64,000 bases of DNA, taken from positions 310,001 to 374,000 of the forward strand of contig JAESUZ010001059.1 in assembly GCA_017311185.1 (NCBI GenBank), written 5' to 3'. The notes under the pieces are model-generated. The model had not been told where the DNA came from and did not search any database. It saw only the letters and a list, made by a program, of their open reading frames with translations. Origin of the DNA: Proteles cristata cristata. Taxonomy: Eukaryota > Chordata > Mammalia > Carnivora > Hyaenidae. The position numbers were made by a program, and so were the translations under genes. Of the stretch, positions 24,815 to 36,812 are shown one piece after another. Each line of letters starts with the position of its first letter. Positions within the stretch are counted from its first letter, which is position 1.

Positions 24815-25603
24815 CAGCGAAACCTTGGATCGCAAGTAACTTGTTCTGTGGCTGTTCCGCAAGATAAGCAAACGTTACTAATACATTTTAACTTGATAAA
24901 CAAGCGATGCCATGCAATACGGGTAGGATGTGACATTGAACATCACATGATCACAAATGGGCCAATGGTTCCCCCCCACACACACGCTGTGGGATTATGG
25001 GTGATCGCCTCCCATGCTCAGATGTTTGGTCTCACGCTGTAGTGTTTGGCAGAAATCGGTGATTTTTCAGAACGTTGGAAAGTGCCCATAACTGGCCCTA
25101 GTGTATTTTTTGTCACTTCAAAGCATCTATGGACAGTCCTTTGCTTTTCCAGACAGGAGTGAGCTTAGGAATGCTTTGCTTCATGCTAGGTCAGGCTGCC
25201 TTCAGATGGAGACCCTTTCCTCTGCTGCCTTAGTGCCAGTGACATTAAACACAGTGTATGACAAGAGTTTATTAATCTGTATTCTAGTCGACATCTGTTA
25301 GTGATAGTGAAAGTTGTCCTTCACAATAACCCTCCTCTCTCTTGTCTCTCTTACACCAGCCCTGAAGATTTTCAAAGGTAAGTGCAGGTTAGCTTATTTA
25401 TTTTTCTTTATATTTTGTGTTTCTTTATTATTTTATATTAATTATAGTATCGTAGTCATTTTTATGTGAATATTTTTGGGTTGTGGAACGGATCATCTGA
25501 GTTTCCATTATTTTTTATGGGGAAATTCGCTTTGATATACAAGTGCTTTGGATTACCAGCATGTTTCTGGAATGATTTATGCTCACAAACCAAGGTTTTA
25601 CTG
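24815..25603. mobile_element. Nonautonomous DNA transposon (Tc1/mariner-Tigger-like) with TA duplication, inserted in L1
   Basis: This 789-bp element is bounded by TA on each side (24813-24814 and 25604-25605). It starts CAGCGAAACCTTGGATCGCA and ends with the inverse of CAGTAAAACCTTGGTTTGTG, so the terminal inverted repeats share 'AAACCTTGG' and more. Removing it joins the flanking L1 sequence cleanly ('accacaaag-TA-ttggaaaaagac'), which proves insertion into a pre-existing L1. No transposase frame is seen. TA targeting and the termini fit the Tc1/mariner superfamily, probably a Tigger-derived element. I do not name the subfamily. Confidence 0.85.
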
Positions 25604-26037
25604 TATTGGAAAAAGACATTAAGAAAACAATCTCTACAGATGGACAATAGACACATAAAAGATATTCAAAATCACTCATCACCAGGGAAGTTAAAATCCA
25701 AAGCACCATGAGATATTAGTTCATCCCTGTTAGAATGGCTATTATCAAAGGGACAAGAAATAATGTGTTGGAGAAGATGTGGTGACTTCTTTCACATTGG
25801 TGTTAGGAATATAAATCGGTGCAGCCAATACTGAAAACAGAGATTTCTCAAAAAATTAAAACTAGAATTACCTCAGGATCCAGGTATTCCACTTCTGGGT
25901 ATTTATTTAAAGAATACAAAAATGCCAAGAACATGTATGTAGTCTATGTTCACTGCAGCTTTATAATAATCAAGATATGGAAACAACCTAAGTGTCCATC
26001 AACAGATGAGTGGATAAAGAAATCTGGTACACACACA

Positions 26038-26092
<55 letters not shown>

Positions 26093-26475
26093 GAATACTA
26101 CTTAATCATAAAAAAGAAGGAAATCTTGCCCTTCCCAACAACATGGATGGACCCTGAGGGTATTATTCTAAGTGAAATAAATCAGGCAGAGAAAGACAAA
26201 TACCATATGATTTCACTTACGTGGACTCTAAAATCCAAAACAAATGAACAAACAAAACAAAAATGAGCTCACGCTACAGAGAAGAGATCTGTGGCTGCCA
26301 GAGAGGAGGGGATTGGGGAGGGGGCAAAATGAGTGAAGGGCCTCAATTGAATGGTGACGGATTATAACTAGACTTACGGTGGTGAATCCTTGTAGTGTAA
26401 ACAAACATTGAATTCTGATTTGCACACCTGCAACTTACATAATGTTATATACTAATTTTATCTCAATTAAAAAAA
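25604..26475 (+). mobile_element. L1 3' region (right half)
   Basis: It continues the L1 interrupted at 24814: 'gacattaagaaaacaat', 'gacaatagacacataaaag', 'ttggagaagatgtgg', 'aagtgtccatcaacagatga', 'taccatatgatttcactta', ending in an A-rich tail near 26470. An AC microsatellite expanded inside it. All frames are broken. Confidence 0.88.
26030..26090 (+). repeat. (AC)n microsatellite
   Basis: About 30 AC units with one interruption near the start, inside the L1 copy. It is a good candidate for a polymorphic marker. Confidence 0.95.
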
Positions 26476-27430
26476 ATTATTTTGCAATAGTGTCAAAAAG
26501 AAGAAAATACTTAGGAATAAATTTAGCTAAGGAGGTAAAAGACATGCACTGAACACTATAAAATATGGATAAAAGAAATTAAAGAAGACGCAAATAAATG
26601 GAGAGATATCTCGTGATCATGGGTTGGAAGAATTAATAACAAGTATTGGTGAGGATGTGGAGACAAAGAAATGTAACACTGGTGGGAATGTAACATTATG
26701 GAAACGGTGTGGAGGTGCCTCAAAAATTAAAAATAGAACTACCGTATAATTCAGCGATCCCACTTCTGGGTAAGGTATCCAAAGGAAATGAAATCAGTAT
26801 CTCAAAGAGAGATCTGCATTCCCGTGTTTATGATTCATGATAACAAAGATATGGAGTCAACCTAAGTGCCCAATGATGGACACATGAATGAAGAAAATGT
26901 GGTACAGATACACACTGAAATATGCAGCCATGAGAGAAAAGGAAGTCCTGTCATTTTCAACAACATGCATCACCCTGGAGGACACTGGGGCCAGAGAGAA
27001 GGATAAATACAGGAACTCACTTCTATGTGGCATCTAATACTGCTAAACTCATAAAAGCAGAGACTAGAATGGTGGTTGCCAGGATCTGGGGGAGGGGATG
27101 GAAGAGGGAGATTTTGATCAAAGCGACAAAGTTTCCATTATGCAGGCTAAGTTCTATAGATCAAATGTATAGCATTGTGTCTATAGTAGTAACGCTGTGT
27201 TGCATACTTGGAATTTGCTGAGAGCAAAGATCTTAAGTGTTCTCCCCGTACACATGTGCACACCCCCCCCAACACACAGGCTACACACAAAAAGTAACTA
27301 TGTGAGATGATGGATATGTTAATTAGCTTGACTGTGGCCATTGTTTCAAAATGCATGTCTATCAAAACATCATGCACATCTTGGATGTATTCGATGTTTG
27401 TCAACATAAAGACTTTTATATAAAAAATTG
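26476..27430 (+). mobile_element. Second L1 fragment, 3' region
   Basis: It starts with ORF2-like 'aaatacttaggaataaattt' and goes on to 'ggtgaggatgtggagacaaag', 'gatcccacttctgggta', 'gtggtacagatacacac' and 'atgtggcatctaatactgc'. It is the same type of 3' L1 module as its left neighbour but from another copy or subfamily. It codes for nothing intact. Confidence 0.8.
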
Positions 27431-28202
27431 TTCTTAAAGACAGAGAAATGACACCCCCATAATGTGCCCCCATAGAACTCAGTGAGTGTAACCTGGACAC
27501 TTAAGGTCAACAGGACAATTTTTTTAATAAAATAGAATAACACTTTGCCTAAAAAGAGAAGAAACTTCAAATGATCCTCCAGTGGATCCCTGCATTCACA
27601 ACCTCTTCCTATTGGACCGTAGCCCATGTAGAGAAACCAGGAATCACAGCTGAGGCTTCCTGCTTGCTTTGATGAGAATGCCAATGGATCATGAAGAGGA
27701 ATGCCATCCCATGTAGGAAATGGGGTTCAGTGGAAGGAAAGCCTGGCCAGGACTGAGATAAGCCTCCATATTGGAGATCGAGGCTACTCTGGGGCCTGGG
27801 TGTGTGGGAGCACAACTCCACTTACCAGTAGTTAGCCTGTTGGAGGTTCAACATTCTTGTTTTAAAAATAGGGAGTGGCCTACTTGCCCCAGGGGGTAAG
27901 GACTAAGTTAAAGTGCAGATAAAGTGCTTACACAGAGCTTGGCAAGAATGGTAACAGAACCATTTACGTGCACGATTTGTGGAATCTAACCATTCGACAG
28001 ATCTTACCCCATAGAAAACCTGCTGTGGATTGACCCCAAACCAAATGTCCTTCTTCTTATTTATGCTTCCCAGATGCCCCAAATTTTATTCAAACTTTCT
28101 AAATTTTTTTTAGATACAACAAGAGATTCGAAAAATGACAAAAAGATGTCCCATAAATACCTTCCACCAACATATTAATGGATTTCCTGAGAAGATCATT
28201 AC

Positions 28203-28619
28203 CTGCCGCTTGGATCCTCAGAGTTGTTCGATCCGTCTGCTTTCTCGTAATTAAAGTCCAGGATTCGTCTGGGTCCTGAATCCATTCGGTTGCCTCGCAG
28301 AACAGCTGGCCTTGATCCGAGGGCTGGAGGCTCCTTATGGCCAACCGGAAGGTAGCGACGCCAAGTTTGTGGAGCTGTACCTCACCAGCTGCAAACCTCT
28401 TGGTAAAAGAGGGCCCAGGGATCAATGTAAAATCTTTGGAGAGGGAGATAATCTCAGTAGCTTGGCTTCCTTCTCCATCTTGGATCAGGTACCAGGTGAC
28501 AGAGAGGTGGGTATGCTGAGCTGTCGCTTTGGATGCTTCACAGGTAAGTTCTAATGCTTCGCCTTCCTTCTTACTGAGAGTCTGGGGACTCATAGTGGCA
28601 GAGAGGGTATCTGGAATAA
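28203..28619 (-). CDS. CD101: CD101 coding exon 3: Ig domain 2 with the EWI motif
   Basis: The exon has 417 nt (139 codons) for residues 142-280. The acceptor is tctttccag before TTATTCCA and the donor is GCGGCAG|gtaatg, both phase 1. The Ig cysteines are Cys168 (LELTCEASK) and Cys249 (GQLFCEATEWI), with the core tryptophan in SVTWYLI. Glu253-Trp254-Ile255 is the exact Glu-Trp-Ile signature that names the EWI family. I see no N-glycosylation sequon. The match to human CD101 is strong along the whole exon (KATAQHTHLSVTWYL, ATEIISLSKDF). Confidence 0.96.
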
Positions 28620-29923
28620 CTGGAAAGAAAGGAATGATGACAACTGACTGGCCCAGGAGCCCATCAGACAAGCCTCCTTAGATGAAGATGGCGCCCTGAC
28701 CCACCATCTGTAAAGCACACACTTTGAGTTGTTTTCCACCAGCCATATGCTTTCCCTATTGCCAAGGGGAACATTGGCATCTGTATATATAGTCTATGGA
28801 ACTTGGCAAAATTAATGGCTCGGTAATGTATTGACCCTGACTTTACATTTTTAGCGTAGGCTGTGACCAATTTAGCTACTCAGACACGGAGTGTTTAAAA
28901 GGGAAGAGCGCCGGGAGCTAGGAGACCTACATTCTCATCCTAAATCTGTCCCTATTTGGCGACAGGAATTGGAGCAAGCCGCTTCGCTTCTTTACGCCTT
29001 ACTTAACCTGCTTCTTTGTAAAGTTCTGAAACGATCTCTTATAATCTATCCCCCGGAGCCAAAACGCAACCTTACCACAGTGTGGATAACCATCCTACTC
29101 ACCTATCACTGTGTACTTCCTCCAGGGAAATCACACAGCCTACGCTTATGTGAAAGTAACATTTAGATTCAGTCAACAAAGACTGAATGAGCTACTACCC
29201 GGTGCCAGTCACTGTGCTGGGGGCCGAGATAGCTGTGGTCATGGAGTTCAGGGTGAGGTAGGGCTCATACAAGGAGCCAAATACCACATAACATGGGTGA
29301 ATGCTAACAACAGTGATGTGAATAGAGCATCAGGAGGAAACAAAGATGGGGGTACTCCCTGAGACAGGACAGATTTCACAGAAGAGCGAATACCTCAGCT
29401 GGGTCCACAAGTATATGTAGGAGTTGGCTGGACCGAAAGAAAGATGCTGAGATATTCCAGGCAAAGGGGCAAAGCGGTCACTGCAAGGACCATGAACCTC
29501 TCTTTATACGTAAACATGCAAGAGGAGAGTACTTTGGGAATCATGATTTCCAAGTTGATGACTTACCACCGATCATGTTAACAGCAGCTCTCTTATCAAA
29601 TTAATGCTCTGTCTCCAAGGAGAGACAGGGCCTGGGGAGATCCCTCACTGCTCTGTCTGATCAGCCTAGCTGTGGACAAGGCCTTCGGAGACTAGGCACT
29701 ATCTCAATCTTCATGGCAAGGTTGACTGGAGAGATGAATTGAGGGTTTTAGAGAACACGGGATGTTGCTCTTGACTAATCTGCAACATGTCCAGAGGGCC
29801 ATGAGGGCCCTCTTACCAAAGGGCTTGACCCAATGTGAAGCCACGTAACACTGCAAGGCATTGTGATGGTGGGGGTCTGGCTTCTCGGGGGGACCGCCAG
29901 GCCCAGGAGGGCAAAGAGCTTAC
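28620..29923 (-). other. CD101: CD101 intron 2
   Basis: This 1,304-bp intron shows no clear SINE or L1. The part at about 29165-29500 ('caaagactgaatgagctactacccggtgcca...') looks like an ancient, unclassified interspersed repeat. No exon is recognisable. Confidence 0.7.
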
Positions 29924-30304
29924 CAATGAGTCTAGTCTTCGCGCTGTAACTGCCGTAGTATTTTTTATCGGTGTTCGGTGTGTGACACTCGTACTCGCCA
30001 GAATCCTTCAGCTGGACCTTTGCGATGTGCAACAGGACTGAGTTGCCTCGGACCCTCTCCACGTAGATTCCCCCGCTTCGTACCCGCTGCGCGTACAGCG
30101 CGTAAGTGAAGGTGGCATCCATGGTGCTGATGATCTGGATTTCCTGGGTCGGGGCTGTCGGCAGGTAAACGGACCACTGGAAGTGTTGCTTTGAAGGTCC
30201 CTGGTGGCCGGTCACATTGCAGGCAATGCTGACAGAGTAGCCTTCAGCCCGTAACAACGGTCCTTTCTGGACCGTTACTTCTCTCTGGCCAATGCTGAGC
30301 TTAG
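29924..30304 (-). CDS. CD101: CD101 coding exon 2: Ig domain 1
   Basis: The exon has 381 nt for residues 15-141. The acceptor is ctccttgcaag before CTAAGCTC, which completes a Thr codon begun in exon 1. The donor is CTCATTG|gtaagc, phase 1. It carries the mature N-terminus region (KLSIGQREVTVQKGP), Ig cysteines Cys43 (SIACNVTG) and Cys121 (GEYECHTPN), the core tryptophan in FQWSVYL, and a sequon at NVTG. The frame stays open well into the introns, so the splice sites and human homology decide the limits. Confidence 0.95.
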
Positions 30305-30555
30305 CTTGCAAGGAGGAGGAGGAAAGGGGAATAAAAATAGATCAGTGCTCTGGTCCCCCGTGTGCCACCTTATGCAGCTCCCTGTATTATAGTTCTAGTA
30401 AATGAGATCGCAGGTTATTAGCTATAATCAACTCTGTTCAACACCTCCTTCAGGCTGATAGCAGGGGGATGGCTGGATGAGTTCATTTTGGTTTTTTTTA
30501 TAACTTTAACTTCCATAGTAATTCCAAGTCTCTTAAAAAAGGGGGGGGGCAGGTC

Positions 30556-30765
30556 GGGGCACCTGGGTGGCTCAGTCGGTTAAGCATCAGACTTTGGCTC
30601 AGGTCATGATCTCACAGGTTGTGGGTTCAAGCCCCGCGTTGGGCTCTGTGCTGACAGCTCAGAGCCTGGAGCCTGCTTCAGATTCTGTCTCCCTCTCTCT
30701 GACCCTCCCCTGCTCATGCTGTCTCTCTCTCTCTCAGAAATAAATTAAAAACATTTAAAAAAAAA
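30556..30765 (+). mobile_element. Carnivore SINE
   Basis: Complete head (GGGGCACCTGGGTGGCTCAG), body, CT run and A-rich tail. It is preceded by a run of G (30541-30549). Confidence 0.93.
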
Positions 30766-31149
30766 TGGTGAGGGGGTCAGCATCACCCATGTTATAACTG
30801 GTAATGCCTGGTGTCCAGCATTATCCAAGGCTTTTTGGAAAGCAAATACGATGCATGATAATTCACCTTTTACATTCTTTTATGGGAAGATTCAGCCAAT
30901 ACTTCCTCCAGACTTTAATTCCTGGGTGCCTGTCAGGCTGTGATCACAGCCAGTGCTGGAGAGACAGAGTTGAGGGCACCGCCCACACTCCCCTTGGTGC
31001 CCAGCTTGCTTTGTCTTGCTATTTGGTTAGAACTATTTGTAGCTCATGGACAGGTCTAACGCAGGACTAGCTAAAATTAGCATCTGAAGAGGCAGCAGCA
31101 CTTCCTTTCTATACGATGGAGGGTATTTTTGTTTAGTTTTGGCCGCTGC

Positions 31150-31376
31150 AGACTTTTTTTTAATGTTTATTTTTTGAGAGAGAGCGAGCGAGAGAGAGAT
31201 TGAGTGCAAGGAGGGGAAGGGCAGAGAGAGGGAGACGCAGATCTGAAGCAGGCTCCAGGCTCTGAGCTATCAGCACAGAGCCCAATGCAGGGCTTGAACC
31301 TACAAAACATGAGATCGTGAGATTGCGGCCTGAGCCGAAGTTGGACGCTCAACTGACTGAGTTCCCCAGGGGCCCT
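31150..31376 (-). mobile_element. Carnivore SINE, antisense, diverged head
   Basis: It starts 'ttttttttaatgtttatttt', goes through a GAGA tract, and ends 'actgagttccccaggggccc', a mutated reverse complement of the head. Confidence 0.88.
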
Positions 31377-32269
31377 CACTGCAGCCTTATTGCAAAGCTT
31401 CATAAAAGACGGCCCATCCAGTCCACCAGGATCTGGGATCAAATTCACGTCAGTTCTCTTCCGAGAAGTTTTCAGTTGGGACTACTAAGGAATGCTTACT
31501 GTCGAAACTCATCTCAAGCATTCGGTCTAAACTACAAAATATTATCAAATGGCAGCATTTTCTTTGACATGCACATTTTCAAAATCCAGATGTAGCAGAA
31601 ATTAAAATGTATGGTTTTATGGAGCGTGTTAATATTAAAGGTTAGTTTGTGTTACACAAAGAACAAAGAGCTAAAGACAGAGGTGCCAAAGGGTGAGCTC
31701 GATCTTTTCCTGGAGCCTAGCGGAAGGGAAGATGAGGGGGGAAAGATGTCAGAGGAGTCTAACGGGCAGCAATTGCTGGGATTGTGGAATGAACAGAATC
31801 GAGTTCGTAGGAAGGTAGGGAAGAAGCAGAGCGTCTGCTGAAGTTTGCAAATATACAGGCAATAAAGGAAACTGGAGTGAAAGAAAGAGGGAAAATGGCC
31901 TTACAGAAACCAATGGAAGACTGAGAATAGGAATTCTGGAATGGAAACAACTCTGACAGAAAGGGACCTATGAAAAACAGGGAGAAAGGGCAAGTGGTCA
32001 TCTGATGTAGTCCACTAAAAATCACAGACTGACTGCCTACTGCAAAACTGGAAAACAGACGGGCCTCCAACCAACCACACACATTTCCCTACTAAGTAAA
32101 ATACACCAATTTATTCATAAATCCCAGTTAATGTGGTATATTTATATTATGCTCTTTTTCTAATAGATAGTGAGGAATGGAAGTTAGAACATAAATACAG
32201 GAAAAATAGAACTTCCTACTTACTAAAATGTGACTCAACAGAGACCATCGGAAGCATTTTTGGCAATGC

Positions 32270-32850
32270 CAGCCGGACTTGGGCAAATATCTTAGAGAAA
32301 TGTGTGCCCCGTGCACTAGGCTACCTGTGTAAGAGTACTCACAGCAGCACTGTTCCTTGTGGCCCCAATCCTGACACCACCCACATGGCCTTCAATGGTA
32401 GAATGACAAACTGTGGTACATCCATAAAATGGAATACTACATAGAAGTGAAAGTGGATGGATTGTGACTGGTTGTAACATGGATGACTGTGTTTAATGAA
32501 CAATGCCAATACTTGATAATCTTTCTGACTATCTACAGAGAGATTTCAGTCTTTATAAACGTTGACAAACAGGCAAAACCACAGTATCACGTTTAACAAA
32601 TGGAAAAATAATGCATAAAGCCACTTAGAAAGGAAGAAAAGCTGGGAAGGGGTTGTCACGAAGTCAGGACAGTGATGGTGTGTGCGAGGGGTTATGACCT
32701 GGATGAGGGCTTCTAGCAATGTTGTATTTCATGACCTGGATAGCAATGATGTGGGTTTTACCCTTTACTTATTTGTTAATCTGCATGTTTATGTTCTGTT
32801 AACTTTTCTTATGTGTTAGAGTTCCATAATAAAAATAGTTTTAGAAGGAC
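32270..32850 (+). mobile_element. L1 3' end fragment
   Basis: Phrases typical of L1 3' ends: 'cagcagcactgttccttg', 'aaatggaatactacat', 'gttatgacctggatgagg' and a terminal 'ttccataataaaaatagttt'. It is noncoding. Confidence 0.65.
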
Positions 32851-32857
32851 GGTTTCT

Positions 32858-33048
32858 GGGGTGCTTGGATGGTTCAGTGATTTGGGCGTCCGGCCCTATA
32901 TTTCGGCTTAGGTCATAATGTAGATGTCATGGATTGAGCCCTGTGTTGGGCTCTGTGCTGAGTGTGAAGCCTGCTTGGGATTCTCTCTCTCGCCCTCTGC
33001 CCCTCCCCTTCTCGTTCCCTCTCTCAAAAAAAGAACGTTTTTACAAGT
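32858..33048 (+). mobile_element. Carnivore SINE, diverged
   Basis: Head 'GGGGTGCTTGGATGGTTCAG' with several changes, CT-rich tail. The flanks 'cggtttctgg' and 'tggtttctga' may be the target-site duplication. Confidence 0.85.
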
Positions 33049-34141
33049 ATGGTTTCTGAGTTACCGCTAACCTGTTTCTAACACAGCATGTGACCACAAT
33101 ATTATTTTGGTGGCTAGGCAACACTTTCTCAACATTTTCCAGGACTTTTCAGAGATGGATGCCACATCTGAGATATTTTACTGCAAAAATGAGCACTCCG
33201 CTTTCTATTGCTTTATTTGCCAATCCAATAAATATTTGTTCAACAACATATAGTGTTCCTGATACTTCAGGAACTAAGAAATGAAGATGAGATTGGGATA
33301 GTCTTTTACTTTGTGACTTTATAAGTCAGGTAGGATGGTGGTCATCTCTCTGTGACAGGGAGATGATAAAACTGTTCTGAGGAACAGTTGAAGGAAGGAG
33401 AGAAGTAGGGAAGGTTTATGGAAGAGAGATAGTATGAGAACTGGAATTTGGAGAATCGGCAAGATTAGGATAATTTAGGAGGGAGACTCCATGACAAAAT
33501 TGTATGAGTAGGAGTCAGAAGATCTGTTTAGGAATTAGGGAGTGATAAACTGGATTAGGGGAAGGGTTACACGAAGACTAATAGAAGGAGGTAAGGCTGG
33601 ATAGGAATTGGGGGCCTAAAGCATGAAAGGCTTGCCTATCATGTCTAGAAGTCTGAACTTGACTGATTAGGTGCTGGGAATCCACTGGAAGTGTTGGAAA
33701 GGTCTTAGAAAAATTAGTCTGACAGCTGTGGTGGGATGATGGAAGTTAGAAACAAACATTAGGAAATTATGGTAGCCCGGGAGAGAAGTAATGACAGCAA
33801 AAGGAATGGAAAGAAAGGGACTATAATTTAGAAGCCACTGTGGAGATAAAACCCAGAGAGGTTTTTAGCATCTTGGATGCTTGGAGGTAGAAGGGGTGGA
33901 TGGAGATGAAAGGCAGTAAGAAATAAAAAATGATGGCAGGCTTTGTGAGGCTGAGAGAATAATGGTCCTGCTAATAGAAATAAGGGTATTAAGGGTATCA
34001 GGAAGAGACTGTTGTGTGTTCAAAGCTGAGGGAGAAGATAATGCCTTTAATTATGAAAATAATAAATTTGAACACCATAAAGTAAAAGGAAGGATATCCA
34101 GCAAGCATTTGGAAATAATAATTAAATATGTATTTGTACAT

Positions 34142-34530
34142 TATTATTATTATTTTAGAGAGAGAGAGCGTGCAAGTGGGGAAGAGGGGCAGAGGAAGAG
34201 AGAATCCTAAGCAGGCTGTATGCTCAGCACACAGCCTGATTCAGGGCTTGATTCCACGACCCTGGGATCATGACCTGAGCTGAAATCAAGAATCAGAGGC
34301 TTGGGGTGCCTTGGTTAAGTGTCCAACTCTTGATTTTGGCTCAGGTCATGATCTCATGGTCTTGGGACTGAGCCCATGTCGGGCTCCATGTCGACAGTGC
34401 AGAGCCTGCTTGGGATTTCTCCTGCCCTGTCTCTCCCCCTTCTCTCTCTCTCTCTCTCTCTCTCTCAAGATAAATAAGCTTAGAAAAAAAGAGTCAGAGA
34501 TTCAACTGACCAAGCCACCCAGGCACCCCT
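34142..34530 (-). mobile_element. Antisense carnivore SINE split by a nested SINE
   Basis: The left part (34142-34302) carries the GAGA tract and body. The right part (34491-34530) finishes the head with 'accaagccacccaggcaccc'. Between them lies a plus-strand SINE. The sequence 'aatcagag' before and 'agtcagag' after the inner copy is a likely target-site duplication, so the outer copy is older. Confidence 0.85.
34303..34490 (+). mobile_element. Carnivore SINE nested in another SINE
   Basis: It has a shortened head ('GGGGTGCCTTGGTTAAG', lacking the 'gggtggctcag' part), a (CT)n run and a tail ending in A7. It lies inside the antisense copy 34142-34530. Confidence 0.88.
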
Positions 34531-36406
34531 GTATATTGGTATTTAAAGTCTACCCAACTCTTTGAAAATACTGGTAATTTAATCCTTTCAAGAACTCTGC
34601 GATATCCCATTTAGCAATGTCAAGCTCATAAATGGTTGAACCCGGACGCAAGCCTAGATTTGCAAATGGCAAAGCCCTGGCTGTCTCCATTGCTTCTCGC
34701 TGCTTCTTGTGAATGTCTGTGCATAACCACTGAGGGTTATGGGCCACAGTGCGGATTAGGTGGGTGACAGCGCTGGGCAGTGATAGGGAATCCCAGGAGG
34801 CTGAAGAGAGATTACTAGAGGGTGTCTCTAGCTAAGGGATAAGATGAGGAACACAGCCACAGAAGGAAGAGTCGGCGGGGGGTGGGGGTGGGGGGATGGG
34901 AGAGCAGCCAGGACATGGTAGCTTGGAAACCAAAGAAAAACATTACAGGAAAGAGCTTGTCTGCTCCTTGAACACTGCTGGGAGGGGAAGGCCCCTATAG
35001 GCAGGGGGCAGTCCTTTTAGTTTGATGGGGAAGATATCAGTGGAAATCTTTATAAAAGTGGTTTCAACAGAGCAGAAGCAGAGGATTTCAAGGGTACGAA
35101 AGGACTGCAGGAGGGGGAAGCAGAAGAATAGGGTGGCAGCTGGAAAGAGTAGCTGAGAGCGGAGGAGCAGGGAGGGATGGCTGGACAGTGTTAAGGGCAG
35201 ACGAGCTGCAGGGGGGAGGGGGGAGATGGATGACGCCAGAGAGGGTGAGGAGTGGAGGAGGGTCCTCGTAGAGGCATGAGGTCAAGAACGTGAGAGGGAA
35301 GGTACTGCTTTCTCAGAAGTGAAGCAACGGTGTGGAAGTTCCATGGGTATTTTTTATGTGGAAAGGAATGGGTGACAGAGGTCAGGAAAAGAGTGGTTGA
35401 GAGAGGTCAGGAAAGGAATGGTCGACAGAGGTCAACTCGAATGGCTGCATGTTGGGGCGATGTGCTGAAGCATCTTCTAGCATCTTCTGTAGAGCTATTC
35501 TCTGGGAGATGTGTTGTTCATCTCTCTCCTTCTCCTAAGGGGTAAACTACTTCAGAGGACTGTTCCGTTGCTTTCTCTCCTAATCAGAGGGTTAGAAATC
35601 TCTTCATGGTAGCTCAAACTCTCATTGCCTCCGTGGGCACACATCTGGGCTCTGACATACTCCCCCGGGGCCACACTTTTGAACCACAAAGGATTCTCTG
35701 ATACTGGCTTTCTTTGAAAATATCCCAATGACTGACAAATTTACCACTATAGTATTACTGAAATGGAAGCTGTCAGGTTGACTCATATAAAATGGCCCAT
35801 AACTGACCATTTTGGATACACAAAACCAGCCACTTCAAGCGGTTCCACTTCACACAAAACCTACCAGGAGGATGTCAAGTACCTCAGGCAGTTCTTGCTT
35901 TCTTTACACATATAACACCCTACACGCTTGGAGGCTGAGAGAACTTCCAACCAAAAACAGTTTTTCCTCTGCACACAGTCTTGGTAGGATAAAAAAAAAA
36001 AAAATTGGCCCCTCCCCACACCTTAGTGGTTTTTATATGTAGGGCCATTGGTGGGGCGGGGGGGGGGGCGGGTGGATCAGGTAGCAAAGCTGCGCCCAAG
36101 AGCTCATTTACCCGTGACATTCACCTTCTCTAGTACCACGCTCTGACAGAACTGATGGGTCTTTATGCTGATTAAAAAAATTAACTTGACCAAAGTATAC
36201 ATTTGCTAAACAAGGCAACTGGTCAGTTGATCAGCACTGAATTTCCTTCATGATTCACTATTTTCCCTCCACACGTGTAAGGACAAAGAGCAGGCTTCCA
36301 AAGTTCTTTCGAGTTACTTCCTGATTTATGTGTTCTCACATAAAAACTGTGGTTCGGTACAAAATTAGTGCTGTAGAGTGAGTCTGAATTTAGAAGAAAA
36401 AATATA

Positions 36407-36558
36407 GGGGCGCCTGGGTGGCTCTGTTGGTTAAGGGTCATGATCTCACAACTTAGGGAGCTTGAACCCTGCATCTGGGTCCCTGTATTTGAGTCCTCTG
36501 TCTCCCTCTCTCTCTGCCTCTTCCTCACTCTCTCTCTCAAAAATAATAAAATAAATGT
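36407..36558 (+). mobile_element. Carnivore SINE with internal deletion
   Basis: Head GGGGCGCCTGGGTGGCTCTG is followed by 'ttggttaagggtcatgatctc'-like sequence, so the usual 'cgtccgactttggctcag' part is missing. The body is also short. Confidence 0.88.
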
Positions 36559-36577
36559 TAGAATTAACGAAGGAGTT

Positions 36578-36812
36578 GGGGTGCCTGGGTGGCTCAGTCG
36601 GTTGAGCGTCTGACTTCAGCTCAGGTCATGATCTCATGGTTCTTGAGTTCAAGCCTCGCTTTGGGCTCTATGCTGACAGCTCAGAGCCTGGAGCCTGTTT
36701 TGGATTCTGTGTCTCCCTCTTTCTCTGCCCCTCCCCTGCTCGTGTTCGGTCTCTTTCTCTCTCAAAAAAAAAATTTTTTTTTTAAAGTTTTTTAATTAAA
36801 AAATAAATAAAA
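36578..36812 (+). mobile_element. Carnivore SINE
   Basis: Head GGGGTGCCTGGGTGGCTCAG, complete body and a long A/T-rich tail. It lies only 20 bp from the deleted copy at 36407-36558, in the same orientation. Confidence 0.92.

Larger units (their letters stand above)
24073..28202 (-). other. CD101: CD101 intron 3
   Basis: This 4,130-bp intron is mostly transposon: a poly-T run (24407-24427), an L1 ORF2 piece (24540-24814) split by a 789-bp DNA transposon (24815-25603), the rest of the L1 (25604-26475) with an AC microsatellite, and a second L1 3' piece (26476-27430). The LINEs are antisense to CD101. About 27450-28200 is unclassified sequence. Confidence 0.8.
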
